Positions 1 through 7,077 of a DNA stretch of 11,871 nt are shown here, piece by piece; positions within the stretch are counted from its first letter, which is position 1; every line of letters begins with the position of its first letter. The position numbers and the translations under genes were made by a program. A model generated the notes under the pieces. It was not told the origin of the DNA. It searched no databases and worked only from the letters and a program-made list of their open reading frames with translations. Source of the stretch: Acidobacteriaceae bacterium (GTDB lineage Bacteria; Acidobacteriota; Terriglobia; Terriglobales; Acidobacteriaceae); NCBI GenBank assembly GCA_003165095.1, contig PLSH01000214.1, positions 1-11,871 of the forward strand, in the 5' to 3' direction.

Positions 1-1031
1 ACGTCCAGCTTGCGGTATTGAACTCCCGGAGACAGCAGCACCGTGTGGCTCGATACCTCCCGGCCGTCGGCCAGTTGCAGAAACCGGTATTGCCCCTCGA
101 CTCGCAGGCCCGTCGCCCTCTGCATTACGAATTCGGCTCCGAATCGCAATGCCTGGGTGTGCGCGCGGCGTCCCAGTTCCGCTCCCGTTACACCCGAGGG
201 AAATCCCAGGTAATTCTCAATCCTCGAACTGGAGCCAGCCTGCCCGCCCGGCGCTTCGGGCTCAATCACCAGAGTGCGTAACCCCTCGCTCGCTCCATAC
301 ACTGCGGCCGCCAGCCCAGCCGGCCCGGCCCCCACCACCACCATGTCGTAGAACTCCTGGGCAGCCTGAACCCTCAGGCCCACCCGCGCCGCCAGCGCGC
401 TCAGATCCGGGTCCACCAGTACGCTGCCGTCTGAAAACAGCACCACCGGCAGGCAGTTGGGGTCCAGTTGCCGGTCCTCCAGCAGCTTCATGACCTCCTC
501 CCCGCCATCCACGTCCAGCCAGCGGTACGGAACATGGTTGCGGGAAAGAAAATCGCGTACCGTGTGATCCTTGAGCAGCCAGCGGTGCCCAATCACCCGA
601 AGACCCTCAAAGGGCGGCCGGTATCCCGCCTGCCAGTCCTCCAGCAGGTCCGTAACCACCGGATAAAGCTTCTCCTCCGGCGGGTCCCAGGGCTTGTTAA
701 GGTAGTAGTGAATCCGTGCCGAATTGATCGCCCGGATCGCCGCTTCCGTATCCGCATAGGCCGTCAGCAGCACCCGCCGCGCCTCGGGATAGATCCCACG
801 CGCCCGCTCCAGGAAGTCCACTCCCGTCATCCCCGGCATCCGCTGGTCGCTGATGATCAGCGCCACCGGCTCCTCGCGCGTCTTCAGCTGGGTCAGCGTG
901 TCCAGGGCTGCCTGCCCGCTCGCCGCCCGCATCACCCGGTAGGTCGTTCCGTATTGCCGGCGCAGGTCCTGGACCACTGCCTCCAAAACGCTTACGTCAT
1001 CGTCCACCGCCAGCAGGATCGGCCTCGCCAT
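1..1031 (-). CDS. Fused response regulator / thioredoxin reductase-like FAD oxidoreductase (3' end outside window)
   Basis: The visible part is 343 codons; the C-terminus lies beyond position 1. Residues 1-125 are a CheY-like receiver with a complete phosphorylation site: acidic pocket D10-D12, phospho-acceptor D62 in SDQRMP, T90 in LLTAYAD and K113 in NKPW. Residues about 142-218 resemble a glutaredoxin/thioredoxin fold with a cis-Pro-like segment (CLPVVLF, 193-199), but the usual CxxC at the start of the domain is absent (GHRWLLKD instead). From about 228 a flavoprotein domain begins, with the dinucleotide motif GAGPAGL (234-240) and the thioredoxin reductase-like GGQAGSSSRIENYLGFP (262-278). 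Such three-part fusions are known in acidobacteria and other soil bacteria; their substrate is not established as far as I know. Whether the reductase CxxC exists cannot be seen. The ATG at 1031 is preceded by GAGGAT, a plausible ribosome site. The gene is divergent from the LuxR-type regulator at 1401. Confidence 0.9.
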   Translation of the reverse strand, partial: MARPILLAVDDDVSVLEAVVQDLRRQYGTTYRVMRAASGQAALDTLTQLKTREEPVALIISDQRMPGMTGVDFLERARGIYPEARRVLLTAYADTEAAIRAINSARIHYYLNKPWDPPEEKLYPVVTDLLEDWQAGYRPPFEGLRVIGHRWLLKDHTVRDFLSRNHVPYRWLDVDGGEEVMKLLEDRQLDPNCLPVVLFSDGSVLVDPDLSALAARVGLRVQAAQEFYDMVVVGAGPAGLAAAVYGASEGLRTLVIEPEAPGGQAGSSSRIENYLGFPSGVTGAELGRRAHTQALRFGAEFVMQRATGLRVEGQYRFLQLADGREVSSHTVLLSPGVQYRKLD

Positions 1032-1400
1032 ATATCCTCAGTCTAAAAACTTAGCTCCAGGCGTCCTTCTGCCCCTCCCGGTTGACACTCTGCATACATC
1101 GGGGCGCGGATTTCGTGAACTTTGATCCCCAATCGCTGTAATCTCAAGCCTGACAGGGAAGTGGGATTGACTCAGTCCATGCCGGAGGGCTAGGAAGGTA
1201 CATAGACAGTTTGCAGTGTAGCAAAAGCAGACATTACCGGGAATCCGAGCTGCTTTGCCGATATGGGCTGAAGGGCGCAAACTTGGGACGCCCCGGTTCA
1301 AATCGCCGCTTCAGGCTTTCCGCGCGTTGCGGACCCGTGCGGCGGAAACGGCTTTCCGAGAATCTGGGGCAGGCGGGACACACATGAACGGGACACGCAC
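1032..1400. other. Divergent intergenic region
   Basis: This 369-bp spacer separates two divergent signalling genes and should hold both promoters. I cannot assign either with confidence. A perfect TTGACA lies at 1082-1087 on the plus strand but has no -10 at normal spacing. A perfect 6-bp stem with a 4-base loop (CGGAAA-CGGC-TTTCCG) lies at 1343-1358, 43 bp before the regulator start. The 9-mer GGCTTTCCG in its right arm also occurs at 1314-1322. A shorter dyad, TTTGC-N6-GCAAA, sits near 1210-1226. The open frames here give low-complexity products without family resemblance, so I call none of them a gene. Confidence 0.6.
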
Positions 1401-2081
1401 ATGAATAAGATCATCCTCGCCGACTCGCAAGCGATCTTTCGCGCTGGCACTGCCAAGGTGCTGGCCATGGACGACGACCTGCGCATCATCGCTCAATGCA
1501 CAGACCTTGAGCGCATGAACCACGCCATTACCACCTTTCCCGGCTCCATCGTGCTCTTCGCGGCCTCGCTGCATCCGGATTTTCCGCGCCTGCGCCTGCT
1601 GCTGGAAACGGTGGGAAGCCGCGGCATCGTCGTCGCCGAAAACAGCGATACCGCCGCATCCTACCTGCAACAGGGCTTTCGGGGCGTCGTCTTTCGCAGC
1701 GTCACTGGGCCCGCGCTCGTCGAATGTGTCCACCGCGTCGCCGCCGGCGATACCTGGCAACCCCCTCAGGTCATGCAGCAGGACTCGCCCGAAGAGGACT
1801 TGGTCGGCACCCGCGTGCGCGACCGTCTCACACCCAAGGAAATGCGCATCGTGGCCCTCATCGTCCAAGGCTGCAAGAACCGCGAAATCGCTCTCCGCCT
1901 CAAAACCACCGAGCAGGTCATCAAGAATTATCTGCGCTCCATCTACGACAAGACCGGGGTCGGCGACCGCCTCGAACTCGCCCTGTTCACCATCCACCAC
2001 CGCGTCCTCGCCCAGGCCGCCGCCGAAGTAGGCACCAAGCTCGAAGCCGAAGAACAAACCGCATCCGGCGCCGTAGCTTGA
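1401..2081 (+). CDS. LuxR/NarL-type response regulator with degenerate receiver domain
   Basis: The 226-residue protein has the size and layout of a NarL-family regulator. Residues 1-120 form a receiver-like domain. Residues 141-200 form a helix-turn-helix of the LuxR type: LTPKE at 143-147, then GCKNREIALRLKTTEQVIKNYL and the family-typical sequence KTGVGDRLELALF. The C-terminal HTH is a strong match and should bind DNA. The receiver is unusual. The acidic pair is reduced to ADSQ (7-10), and where the phospho-acceptor Asp belongs the strand reads IVLFAASLHPDF (50-61), with no Asp at the expected site. Regulation by ordinary phosphorylation is therefore unlikely, and a pseudo-receiver role is inferred. 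There is no histidine kinase gene nearby. The start at 1401 has only a weak upstream GGGACA. A six-codon frame starting at 1384 ends in an ATGA overlap with it. The divergent neighbour carries an intact receiver. Confidence 0.88.
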   Translation: MNKIILADSQAIFRAGTAKVLAMDDDLRIIAQCTDLERMNHAITTFPGSIVLFAASLHPDFPRLRLLLETVGSRGIVVAENSDTAASYLQQGFRGVVFRSVTGPALVECVHRVAAGDTWQPPQVMQQDSPEEDLVGTRVRDRLTPKEMRIVALIVQGCKNREIALRLKTTEQVIKNYLRSIYDKTGVGDRLELALFTIHHRVLAQAAAEVGTKLEAEEQTASGAVA

Positions 2082-2104
2082 GCACTGGAGCCCTATCGCC
2101 GCAC

Positions 2105-2146
2105 CCTCGATGCGTGCCCCTCGGTCCGTGCCCCTCGATGCGTGCC
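2105..2146. repeat. Three tandem 14-bp direct repeats
   Basis: Three adjacent 14-bp units follow the regulator gene: CCTCGATGCGTGCC at 2105-2118, CCTCGGTCCGTGCC at 2119-2132 and CCTCGATGCGTGCC at 2133-2146. Units one and three are identical; the middle one differs at two positions. A partial unit follows. Their role is unknown. They could be a small minisatellite or binding sites upstream of the peptidase gene. Confidence 0.75.
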
Positions 2147-2152
2147 CTCGAC

Positions 2153-2175
2153 CAGGAATCAGGGGTAGGTTCCTG
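2153..2175 (+). other. Small hairpin after the LuxR-type gene
   Basis: CAGGAA at 2153-2158 pairs perfectly with TTCCTG at 2170-2175 across an 11-base loop. No T tract follows, so it is a poor candidate for an intrinsic terminator. It lies 72 bp after the regulator stop and 83 bp before the peptidase start. Confidence 0.3.
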
Positions 2176-2257
2176 CGCCCCACTCGGGGACTATGCCGCG
2201 GAGTGGCTTTGCCATTGAAGCGGGGATGTGCGATCCTGCGTTGAAAAGGAGCCTGAC

Positions 2258-3376
2258 ATGAGCAAATCCCCCAATTACGCATGCAAGCCCTACTTCAAAC
2301 TGCGGAAAATGAGACTCGGCGGAATTGAACCGGGAGCGGCGGTTACCGGCGAGTCCTGGACCGTTCCGAACCTGTGTGCCGCGTACAGCTGGCCAACCGG
2401 CCTGGGAGGCGGCGGAGTCATCGCCATTGTGGAACTGGGCGGAGGCTGGATCGAGTCGGACATAACCTCGTTCTTCCAGTCCATCGGCCAGCCTGTGCCG
2501 TCCATTACCAACATTTCAGTGGACGGCACCGAGAACTCGCCCGGCCAGAGCGGATCCGCCGGCGAGGCCGATTTCGACGTTGCGCTGGACATTGAAGTGG
2601 CGGGCGCGTCTTATTACGCGGCCACGGGCAAGGCTGCCACCATTCGCGTCTACTGATCGCAGGACATTGCGTCGGCGGTTCAAAAAGCGGCCTCTGACGG
2701 CTGCAATGTGTGCACCATATCCTGGGGCTCGGACGAGGCCAACTGGGGCGCGACTGCGGCCGAGCAGATGGAGTCGACCGCCGAATCGGCCGTTGCCGCA
2801 GGGATGATTGAGTTTGGCGCGGCCGGCGATAACGATTCGAGCGATGGTGGGCCGACCCCGGCAAACGTGGATTGCCCCTCGTCTTGTCCGCATGTGATCG
2901 GATGCGGCGGAACCTACAAGACCCCGACCGAGGAGACGGTTTGGGATGACAATCCCGGGGAGACGGACGGTGAGGGGACGGGCGGTGGCTACTCGACGAT
3001 CTTCCCGGTGCAGGCATTTCAGATTGGAGCGCCGCCGGCTCCCGCAGGATCAACAGCGGGAAAAGGGCGCATCGTGCCGGACGTTTCGGGTGACGCCGAT
3101 CCCAACACCGGCTACGACATCTTCGTGCACGGATCGGCAACCGTGGTGGGCGGCACCAGCGCGGTTGCGCCGCTTTATGCGGGATTGTTTGCCGCGTTTG
3201 GAACCAAACTCGGCTTTGTGACGCCCACGCTCTGGAAGAATCAGAAGGCCTTCAACGACATTACGGTGGGAAGCAACGGGTTCTACGACGCGGCGGTTGG
3301 GCCCGATCCGTGCAGCGGGGTCGGTTCACCGATCGGAACCAGCATCGCGGCGCTGTTTGTACGCGGAGGCGCGTGA
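2258..3376 (+). pseudogene. S53 (sedolisin-type) serine-carboxyl peptidase interrupted by an in-frame TGA
   Basis: One continuous frame of 372 codons reads as a sedolisin catalytic domain, but codon 133 (2654-2656) is TGA. The first part gives 132 residues; the second carries on in the same frame for 239 residues. Features seen: FDVALDIEVAGA (106-117), where kumamolisin-type enzymes have a Glu/Asp catalytic pair four residues apart (here D107/D111, so Glu appears replaced by Asp, although E103 is close by); the ISWG region (154-157); the oxyanion Asp in AAGDNDSSDG (D191); the nucleophile in GGTSAVAPLYAG (S301); and the C-terminal calcium-site pattern FNDITVGSNGFY...DPCSG. There is no propeptide and no signal peptide. 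The ATG at 2258 follows AAAAGGAG with 6-base spacing, which makes it better than the in-frame GTG at 2228. The TGA most likely replaced a Trp TGG codon (VY-W-SQDI). The remaining frame is undamaged, so the change is recent, a sequencing error, or recoded. A restart at ATG 2708 lacks a ribosome site and would omit the Asp pair. Confidence 0.85.
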
Positions 3377-3380
3377 GCCT

Positions 3381-4346
3381 TTATTTCGCGCGCTGAATTG
3401 CCGCCGCGGGCAGCAGGATCGGATCCAGCGGGTAACCGAGGCGCTTCCATTCGTCGAAGCCGCCACGCAAGGGCCGCACGCGCTCGATTCCCAGCTTGTG
3501 GAGGATCATGGCCGTCTTGGCTGCCGTGGCCTCGCTGGGGCAGGTGCAGTAGAGCACGATGTCGCGGTCGCGCGGAATCTCGTTGTGGCGCTCGGCGAGG
3601 GCTTCTGGAGAGAAGTGCACCGCGCCGGGCAGGGTGAATGGATCGGGCAGCAACTCGAGCGGATGGCGCAGATCGACGATAAAGACCTTTTCGCCGGCAT
3701 CGAGCTTTGCCTTGAGCTCTTCGGGTTCCAGGCGGGAAGCAGCCAGCTTTGCCAACACCATCTTCCGCCGGCAGACTCGGCCCAAAAAGAACGCCAAAAT
3801 GCCCAGGACGAGCAGCGCGCCGGAGAAGCGGCCGGCCCAGTTGAGCAGGCTGGGATCGCGCTTGAGCAGGTCGCCGAAAAAGCGGCCGATGGCGAGCAGA
3901 ACTCCGACCCAAAGCGTCCCGCCAATGGCGTCAAAGAGGAGAAACGGCCCGAAGGCCATTCCATTCTGGCCGGCGACGGGCGGCGCCAGCGTGGCCAGAC
4001 CGGGAACGAACTTGGCAAAGATGAGCATGAGGCCGCGGCGGCGCCCAAACGAATCCTGGGTGCGGCGGACGCAGGTGGTCGGCTCCATTGAGAGTTTGCA
4101 GAGGATGCGCAGCACGTGGTGGCCATAACGGCGCCCCACGAAAAACCAGATGCTGTCTGCAACTAGCGAGGCGAAGAGCCCGGCCAGCAGTGCAAGGGGG
4201 AAACTGAGTTGCCCTTCGGCGGTGAGCGCTCCGGCGGCCAGCAGCACCGGCGTGGCCGGAAGCGGAATACCAAGCTGCTCCACCAGAACCCAGGCGAAGA
4301 GCAACAGGTAGCCGTACGTCAGCAGAATGTGGGTCGGCAAAGCCAT
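3381..4346 (-). CDS. DedA/VTT-family membrane protein fused to a C-terminal rhodanese domain
   Basis: The 321-residue product has two parts. Residues 1-195 are a DedA-type integral membrane domain. It has hydrophobic segments near 8-22, 30-42, 50-70, 133-155 and 173-190, the GRRYGHHVLR element (71-80), and the re-entrant-loop region AKFVPGLATLAPPVAG (111-126). Residues about 205-312 are a rhodanese-like domain: VDLRHPLEL after the first strand, PGAVHFSP, and the active loop YCTCPSEAT with presumed catalytic C267. DedA proteins are linked to phospholipid scrambling and membrane homeostasis; rhodaneses handle sulfane sulfur. The fusion suggests a membrane-tethered sulfurtransferase, but the substrate is unknown. 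I chose ATG 4346 because the protein then starts at the first membrane segment. A TTG at 4412 would add 22 unremarkable residues. Its stop lies 4 bp from the stop of the convergent peptidase. The GCGCG/CGCGC arms around 3369-3391 are too weak to call a terminator. Confidence 0.9.
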   Translation of the reverse strand: MALPTHILLTYGYLLLFAWVLVEQLGIPLPATPVLLAAGALTAEGQLSFPLALLAGLFASLVADSIWFFVGRRYGHHVLRILCKLSMEPTTCVRRTQDSFGRRRGLMLIFAKFVPGLATLAPPVAGQNGMAFGPFLLFDAIGGTLWVGVLLAIGRFFGDLLKRDPSLLNWAGRFSGALLVLGILAFFLGRVCRRKMVLAKLAASRLEPEELKAKLDAGEKVFIVDLRHPLELLPDPFTLPGAVHFSPEALAERHNEIPRDRDIVLYCTCPSEATAAKTAMILHKLGIERVRPLRGGFDEWKRLGYPLDPILLPAAAIQRAK

Positions 4347-4506
4347 CGGAGCAGATTCCGTGTTCTGGATCAGGGAAGTCAGGCTGCCCGATTGCGCAGG
4401 TTCGCGCGGCAATGAGCAGGCAGCCTCATCTTATCGGATGATGCTGGGCGGGAATCGTTGCAAATGCTGCGCAGGAACTGCGGGGGGCAAGTACTCGGCC
4501 CGGCGT

Positions 4507-5448
4507 CTACTTCCAAAGCATCACCTGTTCGATGGTCCAGTCGACCCATTGGGCCTGTTCGCCGGGACAGGCTAGCCTGGCATCCGAATTGGCGATCACG
4601 GCGTCCACAAAATTCTCCACCAGCGGGTAGTGCAGGTTGGCGTGCGAGGGCAGCATTTCCACGCGGCCGGCCACGCGCAACTCCGGCCCGTTCAGAGGAT
4701 CAAGACCGATCTCGCCATCGACGCCGATGACGCGAAACTGATCGCGCCCCACGCGCGAGTTCCAGCGCACATCCACAATGCCGTGCACTCCGCCCGGAAA
4801 CTTCATCACCACCGTCGCCGAGTCCTCGACCTCCATGCGATGCACGGCGTTGGATATCACGCCGCAGGCGCGTTCCGCCTTGCCGAACAGGAAATTCATG
4901 ACGTCGATGCGATGCGAGGCAATGTCGTAAAGCGGGCCTCCGCCGGCCAACGCCGGATCGCGCAGCCAGCCGCGCTCTTCGCTTTCAAGCCAGCCGTGAC
5001 AATTGGCCTCGGCCAGCACCGGCTGGCCAATGACTCCCTCCGCGATCAGTTGCTTCAGGCGGATCAGCTTGGGATAAAGTCGGCGGTAATAGGAGACGCC
5101 AAACAAGCGTCCGCTGGCGCGGCCCTCCGCCACCATGCGCTCCGCCTGCGCATGATTCATGGCCATTGGCTTCTCGCACAGCACGTGCTTGCCCGCGCGC
5201 AGCGCCGCGATCGCAGCTTCGGCATGCATGGCCACCGGCAACGCGATGTAGACGGCATCGACGGCACTGTCAGCGACCGCTTCATCGACGGTAAGAAATG
5301 CGCGCGCGCCCGGATAGGCCTCGGCCTTGGCCTGATCACGCGTGACCACGCCGTAGAGCGAACTGCGCGGCTCCGCCAGAATGGCCGGAATGACGCGTTT
5401 CCGCGCAATGTCGCCTACGCCGGCGACTACCCAGTTTACGGTCGTCAT
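4507..5448 (-). CDS. Gfo/Idh/MocA-family NAD(P)-dependent oxidoreductase
   Basis: The 313-residue protein has the standard two-domain layout of this family. The N-terminal Rossmann fold (1-120) shows GVGDIARKRVIPAI near the start, a VYIALP strand (67-71) and the family hallmark HVLCEKPMAMN, with E92-K93-P94. The C-terminal alpha/beta domain contains GGGPLYDIASHRIDV (169-183), where the conserved His (H179) and Asp (D182) sit with K93 in the active site. The length is slightly short but complete. Family members oxidise or reduce sugars, inositols or related polyols with NAD(P); the sequence does not identify the substrate, and no sugar-pathway genes lie next to it. The ATG at 5448 has only a distant GGAAGGAA upstream. 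It lies downstream of the transpeptidase gene but behind that gene's terminator, so it is probably transcribed separately, and 160 bp separate it from the dedA-type gene. Confidence 0.92.
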   Translation of the reverse strand: MTTVNWVVAGVGDIARKRVIPAILAEPRSSLYGVVTRDQAKAEAYPGARAFLTVDEAVADSAVDAVYIALPVAMHAEAAIAALRAGKHVLCEKPMAMNHAQAERMVAEGRASGRLFGVSYYRRLYPKLIRLKQLIAEGVIGQPVLAEANCHGWLESEERGWLRDPALAGGGPLYDIASHRIDVMNFLFGKAERACGVISNAVHRMEVEDSATVVMKFPGGVHGIVDVRWNSRVGRDQFRVIGVDGEIGLDPLNGPELRVAGRVEMLPSHANLHYPLVENFVDAVIANSDARLACPGEQAQWVDWTIEQVMLWK

Positions 5449-5553
5449 GTGGAGATGAAATTCCTTCCAGAATTGGATTTCTGGGAACTGCCGGATTATA
5501 GCAATAAAGAACCAGGCGAATGAACTGGATTCTCCGGCTCACTATGGAACACA

Positions 5554-5577
5554 AAAGCCGCCTTCAAAGGCGGCTTT
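5554..5577 (-). terminator. Intrinsic terminator of the transpeptidase gene
   Basis: A perfect 10-bp stem (5554-5563 with 5568-5577, AAAGCCGCCT/AGGCGGCTTT) encloses a tetraloop. Read on the minus strand it is followed by a U-rich tail (GGCTTTTGTGTT), and it begins 38 bp after the stop of the minus-strand transpeptidase gene. On the plus strand the tail is poorer and no gene ends there. This separates the transpeptidase from the Gfo/Idh/MocA gene. Confidence 0.82.
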
Positions 5578-5615
5578 CGTGAATCTTATACGGCCAGCAA
5601 GGCAACTGCACGATG

Positions 5616-6968
5616 CTACGGTGTGGCGCCGCCAGGTTGGGAAGAAACTGCGCCGGATTGCGCTTCCTGGCTCTTGACGGCAAAATAATTGCGGTCCCAC
5701 AGATTCTTGTAGAATTCGCCCGTAAGCTCGGCGGCGCGCGGTCCGAAAACAGGCCGGCCGCCTTCTAGGAAGAAAACGGTCACCAGGCTGCCCTGGGCCG
5801 ATTCGGAGTAAGAGACGAACCAGCCGAAGCGGGTTCCGTTGTCGGAACAGGTGCCGGTCTTGCCGAATACGGGAAGTTGCTGGAAGTTGGTGCGCAGGCT
5901 GCGGGCGGTTCCGTACTCGACCGCGCCGGCCATGCCGTCCTGCAGATCGGGAACGAACCGGGCGATATCGAGGGTGCGCTTAATCCGGGGCTGGAATGCC
6001 GCGATCTCTTCCGGGGTGGTGGGGTGCTGGAGGTAGTAGAGCGTCCCACCGTTGGCGATTGCGGAGACATATGCTCCCAATTGCAGCGGGGTCAATGAGA
6101 CCCCCTGGCCGAAGCTGCACATGCGGGCTACGCCGCCCTCAGAGGCAGGCAGTTCCTGGTCGGGATACTCGCCGAGTTGTTCGCCGTCAATGTTGTATCC
6201 GGCCAGTTCGCCCAGGCCGAACTCGGTGGCATAGTGGCGCACGCGATCAAACCCCAGTTCCCTGCCCAGTTCCTCAAAGTAAAGATTGTTGCTCTTGGCC
6301 AGCGCCTGGGTCATGTTCATGCGGAAGCCAGCCAACTGCACCGGCGTGTCGCGCGTGACCAGCCCTTCAGAAAGCGCGGCCATGGCAACGGTGAGCTTGA
6401 TGGTGGAGCAGGGTTCAGCGCCCGGAGAAAGCGCCAGCTTTTGATTGACCATGGCCAGGATGCGCCCGTTGGACGGGTCGATTACCACGGCGGTGCCGTT
6501 CATATCGCCCAGGGCATCGATGGCCGCCTGCCGGACCACTGGATCCTCGCCCGTCGTTATGTCGCCTGTGCCGATGGCGCCTGTGACAAAGGAGTTGGCC
6601 GTAAACCGTTCGTAGGATTGATGGCGGCGACCCTTGAGCGAGGCGCGGCGCACGCGAACACCAACGCCTGACGCGATTCTCACCTGCCCACGCGCCGTGA
6701 TCGCGTGGACGCCTGCTGCATGGGTACCCGTGGCGCGCGATCCGGAAGTGTGGGTTGCCGAAGCGCGCGTAGTTGTTGATTTTGCCGCCGTCCCGGCCGC
6801 ATGAGCCGCCGTACGATGACCGGCGGTGCGATGAGACTGGCTAAGATGAGGCTCCGTCGTCCTGGAGTGGTGGATCTTCTGTGGCGCATCCAGCGCGGCA
6901 GCTCCGCCGGCACCGATAGCCCCGCCAAGCAGAGCCAGTCCTATTGCCCAAACGCAAGACACTTTCAT
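5616..6968 (-). CDS. Secreted penicillin-binding protein with stand-alone transpeptidase domain
   Basis: The 450-residue protein starts with a signal-type sequence (1-27, a hydrophobic core after MK, ending GGAAALDA). A low-complexity His/Thr/Ala/Ser-rich stretch follows (about 33-95). A complete penicillin-binding transpeptidase domain (about 145-425) has all three motifs in order: S188-T-I-K191 (nucleophile Ser), S226-N-N228 and K370-T-G372. The FGQGVSLTPLQLGAY element (286-300) is also typical of PBPs. There is no glycosyltransferase domain and no clear class B dimerisation domain, so it is smaller than FtsI or PBP2. A class D beta-lactamase is the main alternative, but the SxN rather than SxV second motif argues for a PBP. 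It should cross-link peptidoglycan in the periplasm. GGGAGGAAG lies 9-17 bases before the ATG at 6968. Lying two genes past ftsA, it may serve division or wall repair; this is inference. Confidence 0.9.
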   Translation of the reverse strand: MKVSCVWAIGLALLGGAIGAGGAAALDAPQKIHHSRTTEPHLSQSHRTAGHRTAAHAAGTAAKSTTTRASATHTSGSRATGTHAAGVHAITARGQVRIASGVGVRVRRASLKGRRHQSYERFTANSFVTGAIGTGDITTGEDPVVRQAAIDALGDMNGTAVVIDPSNGRILAMVNQKLALSPGAEPCSTIKLTVAMAALSEGLVTRDTPVQLAGFRMNMTQALAKSNNLYFEELGRELGFDRVRHYATEFGLGELAGYNIDGEQLGEYPDQELPASEGGVARMCSFGQGVSLTPLQLGAYVSAIANGGTLYYLQHPTTPEEIAAFQPRIKRTLDIARFVPDLQDGMAGAVEYGTARSLRTNFQQLPVFGKTGTCSDNGTRFGWFVSYSESAQGSLVTVFFLEGGRPVFGPRAAELTGEFYKNLWDRNYFAVKSQEAQSGAVSSQPGGATP

Positions 6969-7038
6969 CCAGTCAACTTCCTCCCAACCTTGGATCTCGT
7001 GCCGCGCGTTCGCCCATTAGAGCGGCGCACTTATTACT

Positions 7039-7077
7039 TATCGGCGATGCAACAGGCTTTGTTCTGCGCGGCCGATA
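7039..7077 (-). other. Leader hairpin upstream of the transpeptidase gene
   Basis: A perfect 7-bp stem, TATCGGC at 7039-7045 with GCCGATA at 7071-7077, encloses a 25-base loop that can form further short pairs (GCA/TGC and ACA/TGT). It lies 70 bp before the transpeptidase start, within its probable 5' leader. No T tract follows on either strand. It could be an mRNA leader structure or chance. Confidence 0.35.

Noticed and set aside
468..1046. Long plus-strand frame antisense to the receiver-oxidoreductase gene
   Set aside because: It is a GC-driven shadow of the minus-strand gene; the product is Arg/Pro/His-rich with no family resemblance.
1082..1087. Perfect TTGACA as a promoter -35 box
   Set aside because: No acceptable -10 lies 15-19 bases downstream on the plus strand, and it is over 300 bp from the plus-strand gene.
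1288..1310. GGTTCAAATC resembling a tRNA T-loop
   Set aside because: The flanking bases do not form a T stem and no acceptor stem, D-arm or anticodon arm can be built around it.
1311..2282. 323-codon minus-strand frame across the LuxR-type gene
   Set aside because: It is antisense to a gene with clear HTH motifs; the Gly/Asp-rich product looks like a mirror of that gene.
2658..2704. Possible bacterial SECIS element for selenocysteine at the TGA
   Set aside because: The stems are short (4 and 6 bp) and poorly spaced, and the position fits a Trp codon mutation better.
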